From positions 3,252,001 through 3,316,000 of the forward strand of contig WARS01000031.1 of the NCBI GenBank assembly GCA_008933995.1: a stretch of DNA of 64,000 bases, read 5' to 3'. Below, one piece after another: positions 1 to 12,800 of this stretch. How positions within the stretch are numbered: position 1 is the stretch's first letter; each line of letters opens with the position of its first letter. Both the position numbers and the translations under genes were made by a program. Below the pieces are notes generated by a model. That model had not been told where the DNA came from, did not search any database, and saw only the letters and a list, made by a program, of their open reading frames with translations. The stretch is from Datnioides undecimradiatus. Taxonomy: Eukaryota; Chordata; Actinopteri; Lobotiformes; Datnioididae.

Positions 1-26
1 GTGTGTGTGGATCCAGCCTCTCTCAC

Positions 27-109
27 CCGGTCAATGATCTGTTTGATGGTGTGCAGGCGAATGATGCCGGAGCTTTTCTGGTCGGTTCCGGCATCCCTGG
101 GTTCACTCT
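27..109 (-). CDS. tjp1: tjp1 exon 16 (GUK-like domain, last exon in window)
   Basis: It encodes [20 protein letters not shown] and then TIKQIIDR, matching the ZO-1 GUK ([27 protein letters not shown]). Acceptor CCCATAG; donor GTGAGA at 26-21, phase 0. The rest of the gene lies to the left of the window. Confidence 0.94.
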
Positions 110-3100
110 CTATGGGAGACAAATGGACAGTCACTACATTGCATCAACACGAGACAAACAACAATAAACACACGCTGTGCCCCAATTAGACATCCTTGTA
201 GCGTGCAGTTGTCAACTCCCATAAATAGAACTGTTAAATATGGAAAAATAATCTCCGTACAGGAGAGGACAAGTGTACGTTTTTGAAAACAGCTAGATAG
301 TAAAGACAAAATGAGGACAGCAGCCAATTCATGCAATAGTCATTAGGCATTTTGGGTAGGTTTAGGGAAATCAAATTTAACGACTGTGTGCGTGCAACTG
401 CATGTAAAAGTAGAAATTGCGGTGCAGGAACTGTGTAATGTGAGAAACACTGAACTATGCAGATACAAGAGCATGAGGGTCATTTGGGATTAATGAGAAT
501 ACAGTGTCATTGTAAGCCTCTGGGATTTAAGCAAGGATGTATAGAGGGGTTTATGATTCACATAAAGATAAGCAGTGGTTTCCTGCCTGCACACACAAGG
601 TTCAAAGCAGGGCAGTCATCTCACCAGGATGTTGTATAGTAATGACATAAACACATCACTGGGCGAGGCTTCATTTCTAGCAATCTAACAGGATCTATGA
701 TTAAAAAAGAAACCTCTGCTCTAAACTACCCAAAAACATCTTTTAAACCAGCAGAAAAATAATGCCATGCAACAACTTAAGATTCAAGCGTATGCAGCAA
801 GAATATCATGTTCAAAATTGAATGTTGGGATTCAGTACGCTTCCTGTCAGTATAAAATGTAAGGACTTTATACTTCCCTAGGTACATTATGAAAAGATAG
901 ACTGGAATAGGTTTGCACGACAAACACACGCATACACACGCACACACACAAGTTTATGTTTTTATAAAGTTGTGTGACAGTGGTGGTTTCATTGTGGTCT
1001 GATCTGTAAGGCACTACATGATGCATTCAGATTAAATTCTTTACTGATATACTTTGGTCTGAGATAATTTTGATATCCAAATATAATGTTGACAACCTTG
1101 CCAGATAATCTGCAGATAACGTGTACTAGGATTTTAAGTGAATATTATATATTTGAATATATACATGGGAGGTTTATTTTTTGTCTGCTAACTGTTGCAA
1201 TGGCTGACTATTTCATCTCATTTCAAAAATACATGTTACTGAGGGCATTTATTTATCCTTTTATATGCAGAGTTCGATGTTGATTTGCTACAATTTTTAG
1301 CAACATCTGATGTGTTTTTTTATGAGCAAATATAGAAAAGCTGAAAGAGTACAAAAAGAAAAAAAAAATGGTGTCAATATGAACACCAGTTAAACTCAAC
1401 ACTTCTAGTTTATTGCACATTATTTTACATTTTCCTTATAGTTTTGCTAACAAGCAACTTCTCGCATCTCAGTTTTCATGGCATATTAACTGCACAGCTC
1501 CACATGCTGCCTTGCTGTCGTCTTTCTACATGATGCAACCTACCATTCAAAGGGGAATACCACTAAATTCAATGTTAAATAACTGCTGATACTGTACATT
1601 AATCAGCATTCAACAACTTCTTTCATATGCAATATGCAACATCACAATGACACAGTTCTTCTGAGACATAAATCTGAAAACAAAAACACATTCTCAAAAG
1701 TGAAAATGTGCAGCAAATTTAAACCACTATCAAGTTTCATCTTATTGTACAGGTTTAGATGTGAAAAACATGATCCATTATAATGCAGCAGAGATTTTTT
1801 TAAAGATACAGATACCTTTTCTTTGACAACTGTGTTATGCTGTTTGTCAGCACTGAGGACAATTATAGTTTGTGATTCAAGTACTGGGGTAAGGGGAATC
1901 AAAGGTAGACTCATTCATTTGTTTGTCACAACTATCTGTGTAAGCGTGATATTGCATTTTTTCAGTGCCAAGTCCCCTGTGAATCTTTTTTTATAACACT
2001 GTGTCCCATGCTAATGTCCAACAGAATCCTTCCAGAATCAAGTGATATTCCCCTGTAACCATTGTTTTACAGTCAGCTAGCCACCAAACACCATTTTATG
2101 AATTATCTGCCATTCAGTGAATCAAATAAAACAAATAACAGTTGATGCACTAAGTGACATACTTTCCCCTCCTTGTTGCTGCTGTGTTTCTGAAAAGAAA
2201 ATACAGTTACACAAACATCACTGGAGTTACGCAAATAAACATCAAGGAATGGAATCACTTTTTATGTGGGTGTGTACTAAATGTATGTGTGTGGTAGCAC
2301 TGGCATGTGTGTTTGTGCACTTAAAAGTAATTGAAATTCTGTGCTGACTTTGTAAACAGCACACATTAAAGAAGCTTGCAGTTTTGTGAAGTGGGAGGCA
2401 CTGGATGTGTGAGAGTGTGCAGCTCTGAGAAGAGTAGGAGCAGTGCAGAAGATTGAAAAATAGAGAAAAGAACAAAGACTATAAACAAAGTGGAAATAAC
2501 AGACTCAACTTGAAGAATCTGACTAATAGATCTACTGAAATAGACTGGAGATATCTAGTAATAGCAGTAGTATCTGAGAGTTAAGCAAGTTAAGCAGAAT
2601 ACGGTCTACTGAAACAGCAAATAAATGGGAAAATATCTTTTGAACAAATCTTCATTGCTTCCAGTGGATAATGACTGCAGTCTGGACATTTAAACAGCCA
2701 ACAGCTGTGGTATTTCTACAGAAAAAAGCTAAAAGGCAAATACGACTTAAATATAATGTGTCTAAATGTCTGGAGGTTAACTACCTGGAAACAGTAGGGG
2801 TTGTTCTATGTATACCTTTACAATCATTCAGTTCATAATTACTTTTACAGACTCGCAGTCTGATCTGTGATCGTGACAGTCCGTGGCCAAATAAACAGTT
2901 AAGTGGGTGTTTTTAATCAAATATTGAATCAAGTTAAAAATGCTTAACCCAGTTTCCAGCCTCAACTAGCTGTTTGTTTGCCCATACACTGTTCCACTGA
3001 TCCTTACAGCCGAGCAGTGATTGTAAAAGAAGAAAGGAGAGTCACAGGCAGGAGTGATGTGGACTCTAAGTCTGGGGAGTTTCTGTAAACATCTATGAGA

Positions 3101-6100
3101 TAATGACGGCTACTGTAAATATTTCAGCTTTAGTGATGTGAGATGGATACATTAAGAGTGTGGTCTCCTATCAATGTCGCACAGAAGGACACTACACAAA
3201 GCAATAACATGGACGCAAAGAGGGGCGTGGATAGATTATGACTTACTTGCTAGTTCAAAAATGTCCGGCTCCTCCCTGGCCAGTTTTTCCCTGCCGACGT
3301 CTGCTATTGGCCCAAAGATAACCACAGGTCTCAGGAACCCAGCTGTACAAGGACAAGGCCGTGTCATGGAAATGACTCAAGTTGAACATTATTTAACACA
3401 AACACAATGCTATGTCAGATCATACAGTAGTATAACGACATGTGGGCGCGGTCAGTTGATTACTGTTACTGTTATGAACTATGTACTCTTACCTTCCCTA
3501 AGAACCACCCTCTCATAGGCAGGGAACTTGGTCTGAACTGGCTGGGCTGACAGGTCCTCCCTGCTCTTCCGCAAATTCCTCTTGGAGCTTCGCAATCCTC
3601 GGAATCTCCAGAAGTCGGCTCTGTCGCCCCCTGGTGTTTTCGGGAGGGTGTACTGCACACTGGATAGCTGCTCAGCTCTGGACGGGGGAGAGCAGGAATA
3701 CTGTCAGCTGTGTCAGGTCTTCAAGTTAAAACTACAGTCAAAGCCACTTTGAGATGTTTAATATTCCGCTTACTACCATTTGGAGAGAAAAGCCATGGTA
3801 ATACACAAGAGCTGTAAATGTGAAACCATTATACATTGTACCGGGTTGTGCGTGGCTGTCATACTGATTATGGAGTACTTGGCATTACAGACAGAGCAAT
3901 GAAGAATTTTAAATGGCTTAAAATCCGTTTTATATTGAGGCTAACTGAAGTGTTGGCTTCAGGGCTAGCACAATCCAATGTATAACTCAATATTCACATT
4001 ATGAAGAGACTAAATATTATGTAACTCAAAGATTTTTCAGTAATCTGAAGGCTTATCTCTTGATAGCAAAACAGCAGAGTCAGCATTTTGATATCTGTAA
4101 ACTCATTACCTTAAACACATCAGTTATTTTCTCTAAGAAATGACACGTTGCTGTGATATACACATTTCAGTGATGCTCCTATATACTGGGCAAACAGTAC
4201 AGTGAATGACAGGAAATAAGGTTTAACACTTGCTATAAACTTGAAAAACTCTGCAAACCATGAATTTCTGATAAAGCCATTTGCCATTGCAGCATCTCTT
4301 CTCTGAAGTTACTGTATCGTTACATTTAGGTCAATACATGTTTTAGAAAGGAAACCATTGTACAACCACACAAACAGGGAATAAGCAGTCAGGTGAGAAA
4401 GGCAGTAGGCCTACAGGGGGAAGAACTCACTCCTAGGGGCTTTGAACAATAACGGTCTTTCTTTGATGTGTGTTTTTCAAAAATATTATTGAATTCTCAG
4501 CGTGATTTTACGGCTCTGTGTTTTGAAAGAACATCCATGGAGGCAAGTTTAACTTGGCCGAGAGGCTGAGATATATTTCAGAATGGTTGATGTATGTGAT
4601 AAATATGCACGCAGCATGTGGAAAGCTATGTCTTCTCTGTCAACAAGACAGTGAGGAATCTCTGTGTAAACACTGCCAGAGGCTGTTGAAGGCTGTAGAG
4701 ACGGGCCTAGATAAAACGATGCTGTTGGCTGGATCATGATCTGGACTTCATATCCCCAGACAACAGGGCCTCAGAAACCTCAGGGTAGATCCTTAGGAAA
4801 CCATTTTCCTGACACACAGAATGTGTTAAATATGCCCTTCTTTACACACTCCTCCAGTTTACAACCATAACACAGTTAAACACAATTACAGAGACATGAA
4901 TAATAAGCAGTACAAATCTTGAAATGTGTAAACTACAGTAAATTAAGTAAATGAGTCAGTGGAAATGATCCCTTCATGTTACTCCCTGATCAGCTATAAT
5001 GCTTCTATTCTTTTGCCTCCAACCTTGCCCATTCACAAAGTGCCAAAACAAGCTGCACAGGTATTAAAGGTGTGACCTGAAACTTCTTTTACCTGTTTTT
5101 GTTGGGAATGATGCCCCTTTCAACTTCCTGATGGTTCTTGCCAATACGGATAGCGAGCCAGGAGCCTAATTTGCCATTGTAGAGCGTGTCTACTACACGG
5201 AACACCTCGCCCTTGTTGAAGCTCAGCCCGTACGGTGACTCTTTTTCATATTCAAAATGTGTCCGGATGTAGAAGGAGTCACCCACGTCTGATTCCACTA
5301 TCCTTCGATACACTTAAGAAAAAGAAGAACATAACAGAGATGATTACATCAACCCCTTAAAAGTTCTGCTTTTGATGTCTGATGAGTGCATGTTACCAGC
5401 ACAGTACTTTACACTGGCACCGTCACTTACCATCCTTCTTCTTCTGAGCCAGAATTGTAACTTCTTCTCCTCTTGGGAGATCCAGCAGAAACAGCACAGC
5501 CTCTTCTCGGATGATGTTAGCAAAGTCAACATTGTTCACCTACAGATGCAGAACAGAAAATGCCGAAATAATAAATCAATTTACAGTGCAGTTAAAGGCC
5601 TAAAGGACTATCATATGAATAAGTAAATATAAACGCTTGTAACTCTTCTAATGTTATTGTTGGCAAACTAAATCTAAGAAGTTGTTAATGATCATTCTTA
5701 TGCTTAAACCTTACTTGGTAACAACTTACTCAACTTTGTTTTTCAACTTTCAAAAAGTTTTTTCCATTGACCAACCACCACCAACCAAAAAAACAAAGGC
5801 AACCTGTAGCAGATATCACTCATTAGATTTCCCACAGATAAGAGGAACAGGAGAAGTAAAGCTCAACAGAAGCAGGGCGATATATTCCCCCTTCACCAAG
5901 CAGCCTCCTGCTCACCTCCTGCTGCTGTCCCAAACACAATAACTGCTGTTTATTGACTCTGCTTGAGGGGCAGCAGGGGAACCAGAAACACATGGGCTGA
6001 ATCACTGAACCTCAGAAAGACACCTTTATCCTTCCCAGAAACAGGAGGGCTTGACGTCTTTATCTCCACTAGCACACCATGACCAAAGGGAAAATGGAAA

Positions 6101-9100
6101 ACAATGTCCTGGAAGTCTCAACAGCGTGTTTGCACAGCGGAGAGAACACACACAAGCACAAAAACAGATCTACGCCACTGAGCGGGAGAAACACAAGACA
6201 TAGTATGTTCATTAGGAGAGGGAGATAAAGTTATGGACAACTTTGTTTAGCAAATAAATGCTGTCCATGAACGTAAATGTCATAAGGAAAAAACTGTATG
6301 GTTAAGTATTCAGTTTCTTCTGAACAGTGACCCACCACAGAGCTTCACAGTTGCAGCATTAAACACAGCAGGTGTAATCCCCAACTGATGTACAAACATG
6401 TCAGAATCCAACACTGACATCAAGAGGGTTTCCATCATCCCATCAACAATGTTACTCTAGTGTTTGGCGAAACAGAAAGACAACTGTTCTGAGGTCAGAG
6501 TGCAAGAACGACCTCTATTGTATCTTCACATTGGAAACAAGGGGAGTTTTGACACAAGGCCGAGCCCTGAATGACTCATAGACTGACTGATACATTGTAC
6601 CACATTCCCAAGATCTCTTTACACAGAAATAAAACTATTGTGGCCATGGGATCACATAGTTTCACCACTGGTTATCTAAGTAAGTGTGGGCAGCTACTGC
6701 TTGTGTGTTTTGACAATAACACCAGATGTTCTTCCCACTTTCAAACATGTGACATGGAAAAAATTATTATAACAGCTAATACTTTCCAAAAACAACAACA
6801 TGAATTAACTCAGAAAATAATGTCTCATAAACATGTTACAAGCCATGTAATACTAGGACAGTACACTGAAATTACAAGGCACCAAAATGAAAAACATTTA
6901 TTTATACATCTAAATATGATACAGAGGGTGAACACTACATTTACATGTGAAACAAACTAAGAGAAATCTGCTTAAAGTTTAATACTGTTCACACACTCCT
7001 AATTACTGTAAAATCTGCATGTTGTGAATCATACCCTGAGAATCTGGTCTCCCTCCTCCAGCCCCTCCTTGGCTGCAGGACTGTCCTCCAAAACTCCTGC
7101 CACAAAAATTCCCACGTCGTTCCCTCCTGCTAACCGCAGACCGACACTCTCTCCCTTCTTGAACTTGACCAGCTTCATACTCGGCCTGCAGCAGAACAAA
7201 GGTGGACAGGCCGAATTAAGCAAAAAGGTCACCAAATTGTGGATTTAAAAACAATCATTCTAAGAGACACAAAACACAGCTAGTGTGGTGTGACAACAAA
7301 GCCACAACAACAGCTGACCAGAGTCTCTGCCCTAGTCTAAACTAGAATATGGCAGGTAGATTCCCTTGTAATGTCTATGTAAATAATACATGCACTCAAT
7401 ATTATACTACACAACATGATTCAAGACATTCACCTGAGGATGCTGTCATCATGGGCGGCGCTGGGCACAGGAGCATCAGAGGGGCTGACAGGAAGATCCA
7501 CATCAGGCTGACCAGGCTGTGCATACACTGGCTTTGGTTCTGCCACAAATACAAACATAGTAAGTAGTATAACACACTTACTTCTGTTGAAATGTGTACA
7601 ATCTCTATGAAGGTCCATATAAAGTTTCATTATTTTATGCTACATAAAAGGGAAACCAAGTGTAAACGTGAAGCAGCCTTAATCAATGTCACACTTGGGG
7701 AGAATGGGTATTTGTTTTATAAAGGTCAGACTTACTGACTTAGTTACTAAGGCGTTGACATGAAAAGCTCCTAGTGTTTTGTGAAGAAGATGGTGTGTGA
7801 AAATATAATCTGCAGTTATTAATAACTTCTGCAACAAGGTGTTGATAAGATATTACACAATAATTAACAATAAGAGTAGAGTTTAGTGTAAACATGAATC
7901 TGACACACTGGCTTCTTGACACTCACTGTTTGTCTTTGTAGTCATTTGTCCTCAGGCACAGCTAATCAGGAAAAAGTTAATTTAGCTATAGTGGTATGCA
8001 AGATCTGCCCTAGTGAACATCTCTTTGATATAAGACCTGGAGCCTCACTGTACTGATGAAATAACAACAATAAATAGGGAAATAGGGAAGACGAGAGATC
8101 ACAATAATCCCTCGACTTAAGGGCTTTGGGCAGAGGTTTCTGTACCAGGCAGCGGAGGTAACTGTTTGTCATCTCTGGAGCTGGCCTGGTCGCTGGCCTG
8201 TGACAGGACACCATCATCAGAGCTCTTCACAGGCGTGGATATGGCCCCTGGTTTGGATATGCGGTCCTCATCTCGACTTCGATGGCTGAAATAAACACAA
8301 ATAACAAATGGCAAATCAGAATGAGTGGACTGTCAATGTTACAAACAATAACAGTTTAAGGATGACAGTTCATGTTAATGCATCCTTAATATCAGTCTGT
8401 TTTAATATGACTTTGTGTTCTGCAAGTGTTCATATAGTCTTGCACTGCGTCATAAAGAAGACAAACGTTAATGGAAAAGGCAATACCGTGGACCATGAAC
8501 TACATGATAAGACATAATGGACAGAAATGCATTAGAAGACAACAGGCAATTGAAAGCAGGATGTGCAACTTTGTCAAGAAGTAGGAAATCTGCTACCAGA
8601 CTAAAATTAGTGAAAAAGTGTTTCAGTTGCATGGTCTATGCAGTAAGCCAATGCCAAACCGCATTCCCAAACAGGAAATGATATTAAGTTTGGTTGGAGC
8701 AGACAGAGCTTTAAAAATGTTTTAATTCCAAAATCACACATTTCTTGAACACTGATGTAAAACCCTTTTTTTTTACTGACCGTTCAAAACCCTTTCCAAT
8801 AAAAGCACAAAAGCAGCAAAATTAAAGTCAGACCAGGACTTCCAACATAAACTCCTGAGTTAAGATACTTTTCAGTCCAAGTTCCTGTTTAACCTGGATA
8901 AAATAAACAAGGGAAAACTGTAGACTGTGTGTGTGTGCATTGTGCATGTGTGCATTGTGCATGTGTGTGTTTGTGCGTACGCGTGTGTGTGTGTGTGAGT
9001 CTAGTAGGCTAACAGAGTATAAAATGCTCCACTGCTTAAAACAATGGTTGAATTCCAATCTGGTCACATGACTGCCGGCTGGCACAGCACTTGAGCTGGA

Positions 9101-9579
9101 CTCAGGAGCTTCTGTAGAAAAATGTGAAGGTGCAGACTGTGCTGCCAGCTCACAATAGGCAACTTCTCCCATGCACAAAATATACTGTACAGTGTGGCTG
9201 AACATATGCACACAATAAAACCCAGTAAAACAAACACACAACACTGGTAAATGAGCATCCATTTACACAAAGTGTTTAAAAATGTTTCACCCTGGAAATA
9301 TGTTTCTCCAGGTCACTGTGTTGATTCTGCAGCTCTCACTACAATTTCATTTCACACGACTATGATCTGTGTCAGCAGAATTAGCATGAAAGAGACACCT
9401 GTGCGTAAGTGTGTTGTGAGGGAGAAGGAGAAAATGAGAACTGCATCCTGGGGATAAATAATAGAATTGTAGTGGGAGAGAGAGCGACAGAGTGTGTGTG
9501 TCTTAATGGATGAATGGAGAAAGAGAGTGTAACAAATGGGGGAAGAGGTGCTTGTCTTCCTAAGATGTGTATAAGAGAC

Positions 9580-9636
<57 letters not shown>

Positions 9637-9802
9637 CCTAAATCTGCGGTTCCTTGCTGCAGAATGGTGCTAAAAAAAGGATCCACACTGATAAACACCA
9701 TTTGACAGAAGCCTTTGTTCAATCCTATCCTATCATGTATGTGTGAGTGAGATGTGGCAACACAGATATTAACAAACAATGCAACTGCAGAACAGTCTGG
9801 GA

Positions 9803-9841
<39 letters not shown>

Positions 9842-12800
9842 CATACATTTTATATCCATCCACAAGCTTCAAAATATTTACAGAACAAAGTTGACTGAAC
9901 TAAAACTAACCATATCCCTAACATTGCTTCACAAAACAAACAAAAGTCCAGCAGCAAAATTTCACTCCAGTAATTGAGTATTTCAAGCCATCATTAACAC
10001 AGCTATACAGTATTTTAAAAACAAAAACTATCTACTTACACAAATGTATCTGTAAGTTGAACCATGATGCTTATAAAGAAGATTTTGGGTTTAGTTCCTT
10101 GAGAGACAACACTGGGAGCCTTTTGCATGCGCACAGAGTGTACTCATGCTCACTGAGATGATGATCTGTTGTATTCAAAAACATCGAACAGTGTTGAGCC
10201 CGAGGCAAAAGAATGCCTCTATGCCCTGCAGCCAATCAGGTTAAGCTAACCATCTGGCTTGGGGCAAAGCACTGTGGGAAGTATGTCAAATTCCTTTTTC
10301 CCCTTCCTAAACAGGGAGATAGTAAAAACAATCCCTTACATCACAGAGTCTAGTAACAGTGACATTGTTATTTCCTCACTTACTTCTTAAACCACCACAT
10401 GAGAACAGGTGTAACAATGCATGTGCTAACCAGATTAACCAGACATACAAAATGTGCAGCAGTAAATAAAAATATCTGACCTGACATTTGCTTTTCTTAC
10501 TCCTAGGCAGACGTGCGTTTGATACACAAAGATAAAAGAAAATCAAATCGGGGATAGAGCAGCAAAATATAACACTGATAAATGCCCAAAAACAAATATA
10601 CTGGCCTGTTAACAGACGGATGCATTCACTTACACTGGAAGTAATCTGTGTAATAGTGAACCTGCCCTCAACCTGCATTGAAACAAGTATGGTTACTTCA
10701 CAGTCTGACACAAGATACCATCTAAAGAGCTGGCAGCACTGGAAATTAATCTAGTGATAATGACTGATAAGCAGCTAGTGAGCCAGAGAGCTAAACTAGC
10801 AGCAGAAATCCTAGACAACATCCTAGAGATACAACAGCTGTTTCAAACGTGTGTTCTGTGTAAAACAAACAATGTAAATAATATCTTAACATGGTTATTG
10901 GTTTTCTAGCTGATTTTGAGTCTTATATACAGTTTTAGGAAAAGAGTTTATTATTAACAGCTGGTTGTATCTCACATTGTGAGACTGTCATCTCATCGAG
11001 ATTGCAGGATTGAGGTCTACAGAAAATTGTCTTTATTTCTTTCTTGGGTTTTTTTGTGGAGGGGGTTAGAGTATGACTACTCTACCTGACCCTCAGGTCT
11101 ATGTAAACATGATGAAATGGAGGTCTGGCTACACAAGTTTAATCCACAGTGCACAAATTCTTGAATGCAGCTTGGATTCAGGTTGCCGATTCAATACCTG
11201 CCTCTGTTTCCCAATATCAAACAGAGCCATATACTGTGTTTACTATGATCAAAAACCAGCAACATACTCTGTCTTTTCTCATTGTAGCCAATGACAGAAT
11301 TACTGTGGGTCTGTTCCCAAAAGTGGTAAGCCCCTTTCATTCCACAGTCACATTTTAACAGATGGATTCAAGCCTGCAAGAACTTGTCATCTTGTCCCAT
11401 TCAACAAAGCTCAGTATCTTGTTGGCCTACAATCCCCAAGCTCACAGCATACCGACTGAGAGAAACTACCGTTCCACTTGCATGTGTTTTTTTAGCTTTG
11501 CCATCTACATGAAAAGATTCTTAACTGTGAGAAAGAAAACTTACTGGAAGCCCCGACTGGAGATAAGAAAAGAGGAGAACAGAGAAACAGTGTCGACATC
11601 AGAATGTATCAAAAGAATAGCACATTATGTGCAGAGAGTATGTGTATCAGTATCAAGTATCAAAAGACTTTTCTTCAGTGAAAAATGCATTTCAAGCCTT
11701 AGGTCCTATTTTAAGATGAGATGCTTTCCCCACTTAATTGAATGATACAAATAAATTAAGCCTTAGCATTATTTAAGTGAGTGATCATGTGAAGCTGAGA
11801 CCACTTTATAATGGTTAAAGGTGATTCTTTGTGAAGAAAATGGCAGAAAGATCTACTATACTTTCAAATCAAGCCCTTAGCCCAGCAGTAGAACACGGAT
11901 CAATCCCTCCCAGAGCAAGGTGTCACTGGAACGCAGAGATGGCTCCAATGGGAATGTGATAGTTGATGCATGCAAAGTCCTTACTTATTGATTTATGCAT
12001 CAGTAATGCAAGGTACTAACTCAGCACCCACTAAACCGTGGGTGTGAACATGATGTATGAAGCTAGAGTGGTGGGAGTATGGATGTATGACTGTGACATG
12101 TGTGACAGCTGCGTCCCATCACCAGATTTGTAGTCAGAGGCGTGTGCGTGTGTACTTCGCCTACCTGCCATTGCTTATCTGCCGAGGTGAGTGACGGAGA
12201 TGGTCCGATGGTTCGGGCCTGTCAGGCGAACGTGATCGACTACCTCTTCCGTGGGATCGATTGGAATGGTCTGATGTCAGTGAATGTATTTCTGAGATGT
12301 CTGTGAAATTGATATTAAATATGCATTAGCTTTTAATCAATGACTTAAATCACAACAAAGTTAGAATAAAGTAACATTAAAATGTATTTTTTAGCTTTGA
12401 CTGGAATTATGCCGTCTCTGCTACGTGTGTGTTGTCTCACCATCTCTGTCGGAGTTATTGGCTGATGGGATGCTGTCATCAAGGTCAGGAATGTTGAGCA
12501 GCGTGGCTCGCTCATCTCTCTGCACCACCATCTTCAGCTTGCCCTTTGACCTCTCAATCAGCTTCTTGGCATCTATCAGCGAAAGGTTCTCCGTAACTGT
12601 GCCATTGATCTGCCAGGGGAAGGCGAGCGTGTCAGCAACTGAATATAAAAGCAACATTTGCAGCACAATGTATTTTGCAGCACCACAGCCTAGTTCAACC
12701 TCAAAATGACAATAACGTTGTACACACGTTGTGCTGTCAGAGACCACCGAATTTGAATTGTATTATATAATGATTAAAGCAACAATTATCTTAATTATTC

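Larger units (their letters stand above)
8286..12164 (-). other. tjp1 intron 8
   Basis: 3.9 kb intron with a TG-rich tandem patch (8925-8998), a Tn5 mosaic end joined to a (GA)n array (9563-9631), and a (CT)n-(AT)n array (9803-9841). The adapter sequence shows that at least one junction in this intron is probably not native, so its length should not be trusted. A CCAAT-containing patch at about 10228-10290 was noted but not called. Confidence 0.65.

Noticed and set aside
6571-6960. 129-codon plus-strand open frame
   Set aside because: It lies in a tjp1 intron, is AT-driven and has no recognisable motif or splice context.
9381-9779. 132-codon minus-strand open frame
   Set aside because: It reads through the adapter remnant and the GA array (Ser-Leu repeats and LSLIHI), so it is an artefact.
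10121-10290. Possible internal promoter: NRF1-like GCATGCGCAC plus a CCAAT box
   Set aside because: Only half of an NRF1 site and no nearby coding first exon; motif density is compatible with chance.
11362-11745. 127-codon plus-strand open frame
   Set aside because: Intronic, no recognisable domain, ordinary composition for chance frames of this size in 64 kb.
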